A stretch of DNA of 24,352 nt from the NCBI GenBank assembly GCA_046710445.1, contig JBKEHD010000017.1, positions 1 to 24,352 on the forward strand. Reading direction: 5' to 3'. Origin of the DNA: JBKEHD01 sp046710445. GTDB lineage: Bacteria > Pseudomonadota > Alphaproteobacteria > Rickettsiales > Midichloriaceae. A program made the position numbers and the translations under genes. Under the pieces are notes generated by a model that was not told the origin of the DNA, did no database searches, and saw only the letters and a list, made by a program, of their open reading frames with translations. This document shows positions 7,525 through 13,766 of the stretch, in pieces (position 1 is the stretch's first letter; the number at the start of each line of letters is the position of its first letter).

Positions 7525-8373
7525 ATGTTTTTTCAAGACATTATTTTTAAATTACAAAATTATTGGAACGATCAAGGTTGCGTAATTATTCAACCTCTAG
7601 ACACAGAAGTAGGTGCGGGAACAGCACATCCTGCAACAATGCTAAAATCACTTGATGAGAAAGAATGGAATGTTGCTTATGTACAACCATGTAGACGTCC
7701 AGCAGATGGTCGATATGGCGAAAACCCAAATAGAATGCAGCATTATTACCAATTCCAAGTTTTAATGAAACCCTCTCCAGATAATTTACAACAATTATGC
7801 GTAGACAGCTTAAAATTACTTGGAATAACTCCAAAATTACATGATATAAGATTTGTTCATAGTGATTGGGAAAACCCTAGCTTAGGAGCATGGGGATTAG
7901 GTTGGGAAGTTTGGTGTAATGGTATGGAAATAATCCAATTCACATATATGCAACAAGTTGGGGGCATTGCTTGTAAAATGATTCCTGGAGAAATTACATA
8001 TGGCCTAGAACGATTAGCTATGTATATTCAGGATAAAAAAAGTGTATGGGATTTAGTATGGAATTCCAGTGGCATTACATATAGGGATATTTATCTAGAA
8101 CAGGAAAAAGAATTTTGTCACTATAACTTCGAAGGGAAAGATACAGAAATATTGATACAACAATTTCATGATAATGAAAAAATTATCAATCAATTATTAG
8201 ACGATAATTTAGTGTACCCAGCATATTCATATTGTTTAAAGTCTTCACATATATTCAATATACTAGAAGCTCGTGGAGTATTGGGAGTAACCGAAAGAGC
8301 TTCATATATATTAAAAACGAGAACTTTAGCAAAAAAATGCTGCGCTAAATTTGTAGATAAATATAAAGCTTAG
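7525..8373 (+). CDS. glyQ: Glycine--tRNA ligase alpha subunit
   Basis: The 282-residue α chain of the bacterial α2β2 glycyl-tRNA synthetase, which carries the glycine activation site. Hallmarks are the start FQDIIFKLQNYWNDQGCVIIQPLD, EVGAGTAHPATML, VQPCRRPADGRYGENPNR, MQHYYQFQVLMKPSP, and GLERLAMYIQ near residue 165. The length is near the usual ~290. The β-subunit gene glyS, which commonly follows glyQ, is not here; three unrelated genes follow instead. It diverges from tatA across a 74-base intergenic region that must hold both promoters. Confidence 0.97.
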   Translation: MFFQDIIFKLQNYWNDQGCVIIQPLDTEVGAGTAHPATMLKSLDEKEWNVAYVQPCRRPADGRYGENPNRMQHYYQFQVLMKPSPDNLQQLCVDSLKLLGITPKLHDIRFVHSDWENPSLGAWGLGWEVWCNGMEIIQFTYMQQVGGIACKMIPGEITYGLERLAMYIQDKKSVWDLVWNSSGITYRDIYLEQEKEFCHYNFEGKDTEILIQQFHDNEKIINQLLDDNLVYPAYSYCLKSSHIFNILEARGVLGVTERASYILKTRTLAKKCCAKFVDKYKA

Positions 8374-8396
8374 TAAAGTTTCTACACCCTCCAGTC

Positions 8397-8437
8397 TCAA
8401 TCTATAGTTGCGCACCTTAAAAAAATCATGTTACGCT
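8397..8437 (+). promoter_or_regulatory. Conserved 41-bp promoter-like element, copy 1
   Basis: First of three ungapped copies of a 41-bp element; 28 positions are identical in all three. It begins TCAAT, contains ATAGTTG and ends ATG-T-TACGCT. It can be read as a -35 box TTGCGC (8408-8413), an 18-bp spacer and a -10 box TACGCT (8432-8437). The ATG of the next gene lies 30 bases downstream, after the Shine-Dalgarno-like TTAGGAG. Confidence 0.6.
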
Positions 8438-8467
8438 AATATAATAATTATTTATTAGGAGTAACAT

Positions 8468-8848
8468 ATGATTTTTGATGATAATAACACTAATCCATAT
8501 GGAAATAATGATAGTTTTGAAAAAGATACTGTTGATGATACAGCAAAAAAAGCAGGTGAGAAAAAAATTATTAATATGACTGATCCTTTTGGAACAGAAC
8601 TGGATGATAAAGATCTACAAAAAAAGCAGAAAGAAGCTTTTACTGAAGAAGCAAAAGCTGAAAGAATTAAAGCAACTGAAACTTTTAAAACCGCTAAAAC
8701 AATAACAACTGGGTTGACTGATCCTCTTGGAGCGGGGATGGAAGATAAAACTTTACAAGAAATTCAGAAAAATACAAATACATTTGTTGAAAAAGAAACT
8801 GCTAGAAGAAATGGTATCGAAAAAGGAAAAGAAGGTGGTAGAAGTTAA
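8468..8848 (+). CDS. Unrecognised acidic repeat protein with conserved C-terminal tail
   Basis: I do not recognise this 126-residue protein. It has no membrane segment or signal peptide and is rich in Asp, Glu, Lys and Thr. Residues 38-66 and 84-114 are an internal repeat (TDPFGTELDDKDLQ against TDPLGAGMEDKTLQ, period 46). A TNPYG at 8-12 may be a third, worn unit. Each repeat ends in a related helix-like stretch (AFTEEAKAER against TFVEKETARR). The last 21 residues start FVEKETARRN, shared at the same distance from the end with the next gene. The start at 8468 has a good Shine-Dalgarno (AGGAG, 6 bases). It is the first member of the three-gene block behind the repeated 41-bp element. A secreted effector is plausible but unproven. 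Confidence 0.8.
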   Translation: MIFDDNNTNPYGNNDSFEKDTVDDTAKKAGEKKIINMTDPFGTELDDKDLQKKQKEAFTEEAKAERIKATETFKTAKTITTGLTDPLGAGMEDKTLQEIQKNTNTFVEKETARRNGIEKGKEGGRS

Positions 8849-8907
8849 TGGTATTTATCATGCAAAAAAGCGACTACGTAATTAATTAAAATTAAACTGC
8901 AAACCCT

Positions 8908-8948
8908 TCAATCCATAGTTGTGCATATTGGAAAGATTATGCTACGCT
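8908..8948 (+). promoter_or_regulatory. Conserved 41-bp promoter-like element, copy 2
   Basis: Second copy, without gaps relative to the others. Proposed boxes are TTGTGC (8919-8924) and TACGCT (8943-8948), again 18 bp apart. Similarity to copy 3 continues downstream through TTTAAACTTATTGGGG, up to the proposed start codon of the next gene. Confidence 0.6.
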
Positions 8949-8982
8949 TATAATGAGAGATTTAAACTTATTGGGGAATAAA

Positions 8983-9702
8983 GTGGCACTAAAGGAAGAG
9001 CTGGAAGCTATATTAGAAAAAGTAGAAGATTTAAAACGTCGTGAGCAAATAAGTCCGAAGGATTATGCAGACTTAATAGATGACATAAAATCTGCTAAGT
9101 TATCGGGTGACGTACATCATTATAGAGGCGAAGATCGAGACAAATTAACTCTTGCAGCTCGTCGTGTTGAGAGTTCATATAATTTTGATACTGAAAAACC
9201 ATCCAAATCAATCGCTGAAAGCTACATGACTCTAGGCTTAATAGGCGCTGTCTCTACTTTACTCACAATTGCCTCCGTCCCTTCCGTAATCGCAGCTAAC
9301 ATTATAGCAGCTATAGTTATCTTGCCAGTCTATCTTGTTGGCAGGGCAGTAGGAAAAAATCATACTGAAGTAATGGAGGATTGGATAAATCCAATCTTTG
9401 ATTACATTTCTCAAGGGATAGGTGATTTTATACATGAAAAAGGATCTAATGTGATGCGTGAAATACAAGAAGATGTTGCAAATATAAAGGGGAAGCCACC
9501 ACATTACCATAAACTTCAAAACCTATCTAATGATTTGAAAGAAATTCAAGCTATACTAATAGCAACACCTCCGCAACAGCAACAACACGCAGCAACACCT
9601 CCACAACAACGCAGAGAAACACATCCAAAAGAAAGCTTTGTTGAAAAAGAAAATGCTCGGAGAAATAGTGCCGCGACTGGAAAAGGAGGTGTTAACAGGT
9701 AA
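8983..9702 (+). CDS. Unrecognised protein with hydrophobic hairpin, Pro/Gln linker and conserved tail
   Basis: Not recognised. I prefer the GTG at 8983 (239 residues). It aligns exactly with the ATG of the next gene behind the same leader (TTGGGG plus 6 bases). The upstream ATG at 8953 would lie about at the predicted transcription start; using it gives 249 residues. In the longer numbering, a charged, helix-prone N-terminal part (to about 85) is followed by a hydrophobic stretch at about 91-133. That stretch is long enough for two membrane passes (LGLIGAVSTLLTIASV, then ANIIAAIVILPVYLVG). A helical region and a TPPQQ-repeat linker (about 205-222) come next. The last 21 residues begin FVEKENARRN, matching the previous gene's tail in sequence and position. 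The layout fits a secreted membrane-active protein; this is inference. Confidence 0.8.
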   Translation: MALKEELEAILEKVEDLKRREQISPKDYADLIDDIKSAKLSGDVHHYRGEDRDKLTLAARRVESSYNFDTEKPSKSIAESYMTLGLIGAVSTLLTIASVPSVIAANIIAAIVILPVYLVGRAVGKNHTEVMEDWINPIFDYISQGIGDFIHEKGSNVMREIQEDVANIKGKPPHYHKLQNLSNDLKEIQAILIATPPQQQQHAATPPQQRRETHPKESFVEKENARRNSAATGKGGVNR

Positions 9703-9743
9703 TGATATTTATACAATTAATCAACATTGAATTGCAGCTTTTT

Positions 9744-9784
9744 TCAATTCATAGTTGCATGTATTGAAAAAATCATGCTACGCT
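9744..9784 (+). promoter_or_regulatory. Conserved 41-bp promoter-like element, copy 3
   Basis: Third ungapped copy. Proposed boxes are TTGCAT (9755-9760) and TACGCT (9779-9784), spacer 18 bp. The leader TTTAAACTTATTGGGG downstream (9797-9812) is shared with copy 2 and leads to the ATG at 9819. Confidence 0.6.
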
Positions 9785-9818
9785 TAAATTATGACATTTA
9801 AACTTATTGGGGTATAAT

Positions 9819-10736
9819 ATGACAACAAATCAATTAGAATTTAATCTTTTCGAACATTTTGATGGTGGTGATGGTGATTCTATAGTAACAGACGGAGAAC
9901 CTAAAGAATTAACAAAAGATCAGAAGATAGATAAATTAGAAGCAGATGTGCTAGAGATGAGAGGGCAACTGGCACAAATTCTATTGCGACTAGAGAATGG
10001 GATTGGTAGTCGAAAGCATCAAGACAAAGCTAACGGAGTAAATATAGATGACGTAAAAGCAGCTATGGGAGATTTTCAATCAGCAGCTCAAGAAAAACTT
10101 GCTGCAGTACAAGCAGGCGTAGTAGCTGGCATGGAAGCATTACAGGAATCTTTTGGAAATTGCAAAGATTGGACAGTGCAACAATGGAATGACTTTCCAG
10201 ACAAAATGGAGGCCTTTAGAGTATCCGCTGCCGAAACAATGGCTGATGCTTGGAAATCAATACAAACAGGAGCTGCAAATCTTAATGATGCTATTGGAAA
10301 AGCATATGAAAACTCTCCTTTACCAAAATTTAAAAAACAATTTATAGCAGGATGTGCAGATATGGCAGCAAAATTTGACGAATTTGCTAAATCTGTAGCA
10401 GAAGGATTAAGTGCATTTGCTGGTACCGTAAAGGACACAGTCGTGGAAATGAAAGATACTGCAGTTGCTGTTACAACAGATGTAGTAGCAACCGTAATCC
10501 ATAAGGTTGATGTGTTGATAGCTACCATTGATCTTAAATTAGCAGAAAGAGGAGATAATAGTGCAGATAAGCAAATGGCAGCATTACTACAACAACATGA
10601 TGCTTTACAACAAGGAAAAGGAGATAGAGAGGCATCTGTTGCGGTGAAAAGGGAGGCTCTTGGTGATAAAAAGCAAACCTTTGCTGACCGAGTTCAAGGA
10701 GGAAAAGCTTCTGCTGGAGCTGTTCCTGCACGCTAA
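9819..10736 (+). CDS. Unrecognised alanine-rich helical protein
   Basis: Not recognised; 305 residues from the ATG at 9819 (MTTNQLEFNLF). That start is preferred over a TTG at 9807, which is part of the shared TTGGGG leader. After a short acidic start there is a likely coiled coil (about 30-60: KIDKLEADVLEMRGQLAQIL). About 170 residues of alanine-rich, amphipathic helical sequence follow, with no real transmembrane segment (repeated DMAAKF, AFAGTVKD, VVEMKDTAV-type turns). A glutamine-rich stretch (LLQQHDALQQG) leads to the C-terminus. The final residues TFADRVQGGK weakly echo the (S/T)-F-V-E-K tail of the two genes before it. Base composition is visibly richer in G+C than the neighbours (about half G+C around 10081-10140), driven by Ala codons. 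It has the same upstream element as its neighbours, so common regulation is likely. The function is unknown. Confidence 0.78.
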   Translation: MTTNQLEFNLFEHFDGGDGDSIVTDGEPKELTKDQKIDKLEADVLEMRGQLAQILLRLENGIGSRKHQDKANGVNIDDVKAAMGDFQSAAQEKLAAVQAGVVAGMEALQESFGNCKDWTVQQWNDFPDKMEAFRVSAAETMADAWKSIQTGAANLNDAIGKAYENSPLPKFKKQFIAGCADMAAKFDEFAKSVAEGLSAFAGTVKDTVVEMKDTAVAVTTDVVATVIHKVDVLIATIDLKLAERGDNSADKQMAALLQQHDALQQGKGDREASVAVKREALGDKKQTFADRVQGGKASAGAVPAR

Positions 10737-10752
10737 TTATTTCATTCTTAGC

Positions 10753-10781
10753 TTGAAATATTTCGGTATATGATTTATCAT
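10753..10781 (+). promoter_or_regulatory. Promoter of the 4.5S RNA gene
   Basis: TTGAAA (10753-10758), a 17-base spacer and TATCAT (10776-10781) form a near-consensus σ70 promoter. Transcription would start around 10788, which is where the SRP RNA helix begins. Confidence 0.65.
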
Positions 10782-10786
10782 TTTGC

Positions 10787-10877
10787 CTTGGGTAGGTAAG
10801 GACAGAGTCCTTGTTAATTAGGTCAGATCTGAAAAGAAGCAGCCATAACAAGATTTCTTTGGGTCTTACCTCCCATT
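10787..10877 (+). ncRNA. ffs: 4.5S signal recognition particle RNA
   Basis: The region holds the hallmark SRP RNA domain IV: GGTCAGATCT-GAAA-AGAAGCAGCC (10821-10844), matching the bacterial pattern GGTCAG...GGAAGGAAGCAGCC. The apical stem UCU/AGA is compensatorily changed and is capped by a GAAA tetraloop. Flanking helices confirm it: CTTGTTA (10810-10816) pairs with TAACAAG (10846-10852), and GGTAGGTAAG (10791-10800) pairs with CTTACCTCCC (10865-10874) with one mismatch. The RNA binds Ffh and targets membrane proteins co-translationally. The exact ends are estimates. The alr gene begins about 15 bases downstream. Confidence 0.93.
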
Positions 10878-10891
10878 TTATCTTAAATAAT

Positions 10892-11971
10892 ATGTATATT
10901 TCAGAATCTTCCAAGCATCAATATGTCTCTGTAAATTTAAAAAATATTGGTGAAAATTATAAAAAAATCAGATCAGTCCTAAAATCATCTATATGCTCCG
11001 CCGTTGTTAAAGCTGATGCATACGGATTAGGTGTCACTCAAGTATCCAAACACCTGTATACTGTTGGGTGCAAAGATTTTTGGGTATCAAATTTAGAAGA
11101 AGCTTCAAAAATTAGAAATTGTATTAAAGAATCCAATATATATGTTTTTCAGGGGGTTAATTCCGAAGAGGAAGTGAAATACATCTTAGAATATTCAATC
11201 ACCCCAGTAATATCTGAAATGAGACAGCTGGAGATCATAAATAAATTTGCATCACAAAAAATTGATATAATCCTGAATTTTGATACAGGAATGGGTAGAG
11301 ATGGATTCCAGTTAGAAGAAGTGGAAAAATTGGATTTAAAAGGCATTAATATAAAATATATCATGAGCCATCTTTCTTGTGCTGATAATAAGGAGCATTT
11401 CTTAAATACAAAGCAATTGGAAGAAGTAAATATATTAACAATTTTTTTTCCAAATAAAAAAATAACTTTTGCAAATTCTTCTGGGATTTTTTTAGATGAG
11501 GATTACCACTTTGATATGGTAAGGCCTGGTGGAGCTTTATATGGAGTAAATCCTCTGCAAAATTCTAACAATCCCATGCTAAATGTTGTAGAATTTATGG
11601 GTTCCGTCCTAAATCATAAAATTTTTCTCAAAGATCAATGGGTAGGATATAATGCTACCTATAAAGTGAAGAAAAATGATAAGGTTTTAATATTAAACGT
11701 AGGGTATTACGACGGATACAAACGAATATTAAGCAATGCATCAAAAGTATATGCGGCTGGGTATTATCTACCAATAATAGGTATGGTAAGCATGAATATG
11801 ATCGCTGTTGATGCAAATTTATTGCCTGAAGCTTTATTTTTTAGTATAAATTGTGTTGAGTTAATTGGCGAACATATTACTATAGAGAGTATGGGCGAAT
11901 TAGCAAAAACTGATCCAAGGGAGATACTTACTTCTTTACCAAAGGATTGTAAACGAATTTATATAGAATGA
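10892..11971 (+). CDS. alr: Alanine racemase
   Basis: A PLP fold-type III alanine racemase of 359 residues that makes D-alanine for peptidoglycan. The PLP lysine is in AVVKADAYGLG near the N-terminus. The second catalytic base, Tyr, is in VGYNATYKV, and GYYDGYKRILSN and GMVSMNMIAVD follow in the C-terminal β-domain. The usual Asp of the CMD motif reads Asn here. The frame stays open upstream to a TTG at 10811, but that part is the SRP RNA, so the ATG at 10892 is the start; family alignment also begins there (VSVNLKNIGENY). Its stop overlaps the mlaE ATG by 4 bases. The gene implies that D-alanine, and so probably some peptidoglycan, is still made. Confidence 0.93.
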   Translation: MYISESSKHQYVSVNLKNIGENYKKIRSVLKSSICSAVVKADAYGLGVTQVSKHLYTVGCKDFWVSNLEEASKIRNCIKESNIYVFQGVNSEEEVKYILEYSITPVISEMRQLEIINKFASQKIDIILNFDTGMGRDGFQLEEVEKLDLKGINIKYIMSHLSCADNKEHFLNTKQLEEVNILTIFFPNKKITFANSSGIFLDEDYHFDMVRPGGALYGVNPLQNSNNPMLNVVEFMGSVLNHKIFLKDQWVGYNATYKVKKNDKVLILNVGYYDGYKRILSNASKVYAAGYYLPIIGMVSMNMIAVDANLLPEALFFSINCVELIGEHITIESMGELAKTDPREILTSLPKDCKRIYIE

Positions 11972-12750
11972 TTATTGGAAACTACATACAATATTTAGGA
12001 AGATCTGTTTTGGGATTTTTTAACCAAATAGGCGTAATAAGCTTATTTTTTTTAAATATTATATCAAAAGCTCTTCGACCTCCATTCTTCTTCAAACAAT
12101 TGGGAAAAGAGTTGTTAAATATAGGATTTTATTCTCTCCCGGTCATAGGGTTAACAGCAATTTTTACAGGAGCTGTATTGGCTTTACAAAGCTACACAGG
12201 ATTTTCTAGAATGAATGCTGAAAATTCTATAGCATCCGTTATCGTAATATCTATTACAAGAGAATTAGGTCCAGTTTTAGCCGGATTGATGCTTGCAGGA
12301 AGAGTATCAGGATCCATTGCTGCTGAAATTGGTAGTATGAAAATAACAGAACAATTAGATGCCTTATACACATTAAACACAGATCCCGTAAAATATTTAA
12401 TTATTCCAAAAATCATAGCCGGTATTTTAATGTTACCCATTCTGGTCTTAATTGCTGATGTAGTCGGGATAATGGGTGGTTATTTGGTTGCTGTATATAA
12501 AATAGGGTTTGAGTATCATAAATACCTTGATTCAACAATAAAATTTTTAGAAATGGAAGATGTGATATCTGGATTAATAAAAGCTTCAGTTTTTGGATTT
12601 ATTGTAACCTTCATTGGTTCATTTTATGGATACACTACTGTTGGAGGAGCGAATGGTGTCGGAAATTCAGCAACTTATGCAGTTGTTACATCATCGATAT
12701 TAATACTGCTCTCCAACTATGTTATAACAGGCTTACTATTTACAAATTAA
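11968..12750 (+). CDS. mlaE: MlaE-type phospholipid transport permease
   Basis: A 260-residue inner-membrane permease of the MlaE family (DUF140). The hallmark segments are TAIFTGAVLALQSYTGFSRM, VISITRELGPVLAGLMLAGRVSG and the elbow helix ALYTLNTDPVKYLIIPKIIAG, followed by several hydrophobic helices. With MlaF and MlaD it forms the ABC system that moves phospholipids between the inner and outer membranes. It is translationally coupled to alr (ATGA) and followed 4 bases later by mlaF. MlaD is encoded separately at 17466. Confidence 0.93.
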   Translation: MIIGNYIQYLGRSVLGFFNQIGVISLFFLNIISKALRPPFFFKQLGKELLNIGFYSLPVIGLTAIFTGAVLALQSYTGFSRMNAENSIASVIVISITRELGPVLAGLMLAGRVSGSIAAEIGSMKITEQLDALYTLNTDPVKYLIIPKIIAGILMLPILVLIADVVGIMGGYLVAVYKIGFEYHKYLDSTIKFLEMEDVISGLIKASVFGFIVTFIGSFYGYTTVGGANGVGNSATYAVVTSSILILLSNYVITGLLFTN

Positions 12751-12754
12751 CCTT

Positions 12755-13504
12755 ATGTCAAAAAATTCATTTATTACCGTAAAAAATTTAAACAAGACTT
12801 TTGGTTCAAAAAAGGTCATAAGAAACATCAATTTCACAGTAAAAAAAGGTGAATCATTGGTCATAATAGGTGGTTCAGGAAGCGGAAAATCAGTGCTTAT
12901 GAAATGTATAGCAGGATTATTAGATCCAGATAAAGGAAGTGAAATAATTATGGATAATAAAGATGTAACTCATCTCCATACAATAAAAAGAGGTAATTTA
13001 CTCAGAAAATTCGGCATGCTTTTTCAACATAATGCATTATTTGATAGTTTACCTATATGGCATAATATATGCTTCAACTTAATTAATTCTGGAATTTTAA
13101 ATCACAAACAAGCTAAAGAACATGCGGCTGAAAAGATGGAATTAGTAGAGTTAGATAAAGATGTGCTTAATTTATTTCCCTCAGAATTATCAGGAGGAAT
13201 GCAAAAACGAGTAGCTATAGCAAGAGCAATTTCAACAAATCCTGAAATCATTTTTTTTGACGAACCAACTTCTGGATTAGATCCAATAATATCAAATACA
13301 ATATCGGACTTAATAAAAGTTATTAATAAAAAATTAAAATCTACAACAATCACAATAACACATGATATTAATGTAATGGAAAAAATAGCTGATAAAGTTG
13401 CTCTATTAAAAGATGGGGAAATTATATGGAATGATACTGTTAAAAATACAATCGAAAGTAAAGATGAATATATTAAATTATTTTTAAATAAAAGGAGTAA
13501 TTAA
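12755..13504 (+). CDS. mlaF: MlaF-type phospholipid transport ATPase
   Basis: An ABC ATPase of 249 residues, the cytoplasmic energiser of the Mla transporter. It shows Walker A GGSGSGKSVLM (about 37-47), the Q-loop GMLFQHNALFDSL with the FQ(H/S)xALFDS form typical of MlaF, signature ELSGGMQKRVAIARA, Walker B IIFFDEPTSGLD and switch ITITHD. It directly follows mlaE. It is distinguished from other ABC ATPases by the LFDSLPIWHNICF segment and the permease neighbour. Confidence 0.94.
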   Translation: MSKNSFITVKNLNKTFGSKKVIRNINFTVKKGESLVIIGGSGSGKSVLMKCIAGLLDPDKGSEIIMDNKDVTHLHTIKRGNLLRKFGMLFQHNALFDSLPIWHNICFNLINSGILNHKQAKEHAAEKMELVELDKDVLNLFPSELSGGMQKRVAIARAISTNPEIIFFDEPTSGLDPIISNTISDLIKVINKKLKSTTITITHDINVMEKIADKVALLKDGEIIWNDTVKNTIESKDEYIKLFLNKRSN

Positions 13505-13505
13505 T

Positions 13506-13766
13506 ATGGAATTATCATTAATTTTAAAAGCATTTTTTATACTAATACTAATTGTTAGTTTGATAATTTTTACAGCAAAAATACTAAAGATATTAAAAAA
13601 CAAGCAGATATTTACTAAATTTCAAAATAAAAGCTCAATAAAGCTTGAAGAAATTCTAAATATAGACCATAAAAGAAGATTGCTATTAGTCAAGTTAGAT
13701 AAAAAGAAATACTTGATATTATTAGGCCAACAGGATGTTTTGATAGATGTTATTAACGAAGAATAA
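13506..13766 (+). CDS. fliO: FliO-like flagellar export protein
   Basis: A small protein of 86 residues. One N-terminal transmembrane segment (about 5-29, ILKAFFILILIVSLIIFTAKIL) is followed by a basic stretch and a compact β domain: IKLEEILNIDHKRRLLLVKLDKKKYLILLGQQDVLIDVI. The pattern of a helix followed by R-x-L-L-L-V and L-I-L-L-G is the FliO core; FliO helps assemble the FliP5R1 export gate. A strong Shine-Dalgarno (AAGGAG) lies 9 bases before the ATG. It overlaps fliP by 20 bases, the usual fliO-fliP order, which is the main support, because FliO sequences are very divergent. Confidence 0.75.
   Translation: MELSLILKAFFILILIVSLIIFTAKILKILKNKQIFTKFQNKSSIKLEEILNIDHKRRLLLVKLDKKKYLILLGQQDVLIDVINEE

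Noticed and set aside
8953..8982. ATG at 8953 as the start of the second cassette gene
   Set aside because: Alignment with the third gene's leader puts the start at GTG 8983, and 8953 is about where transcription should begin. It is not fully excluded.
8397..9784. The three repeats as a CRISPR array or transposon ends
   Set aside because: The copies are 511 and 836 bases apart, all in the same orientation directly before genes, with no short spacers, inverted partners or transposase.
10088..10528. 146-residue open frame on the minus strand inside the Ala-rich gene
   Set aside because: It is a mirror of the alanine-codon-rich plus-strand gene; the plus-strand gene has the shared promoter, leader and start.
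10811..10891. N-terminal extension of alanine racemase from a TTG at 10811
   Set aside because: This stretch is the 4.5S RNA; the racemase homology begins after the ATG at 10892.
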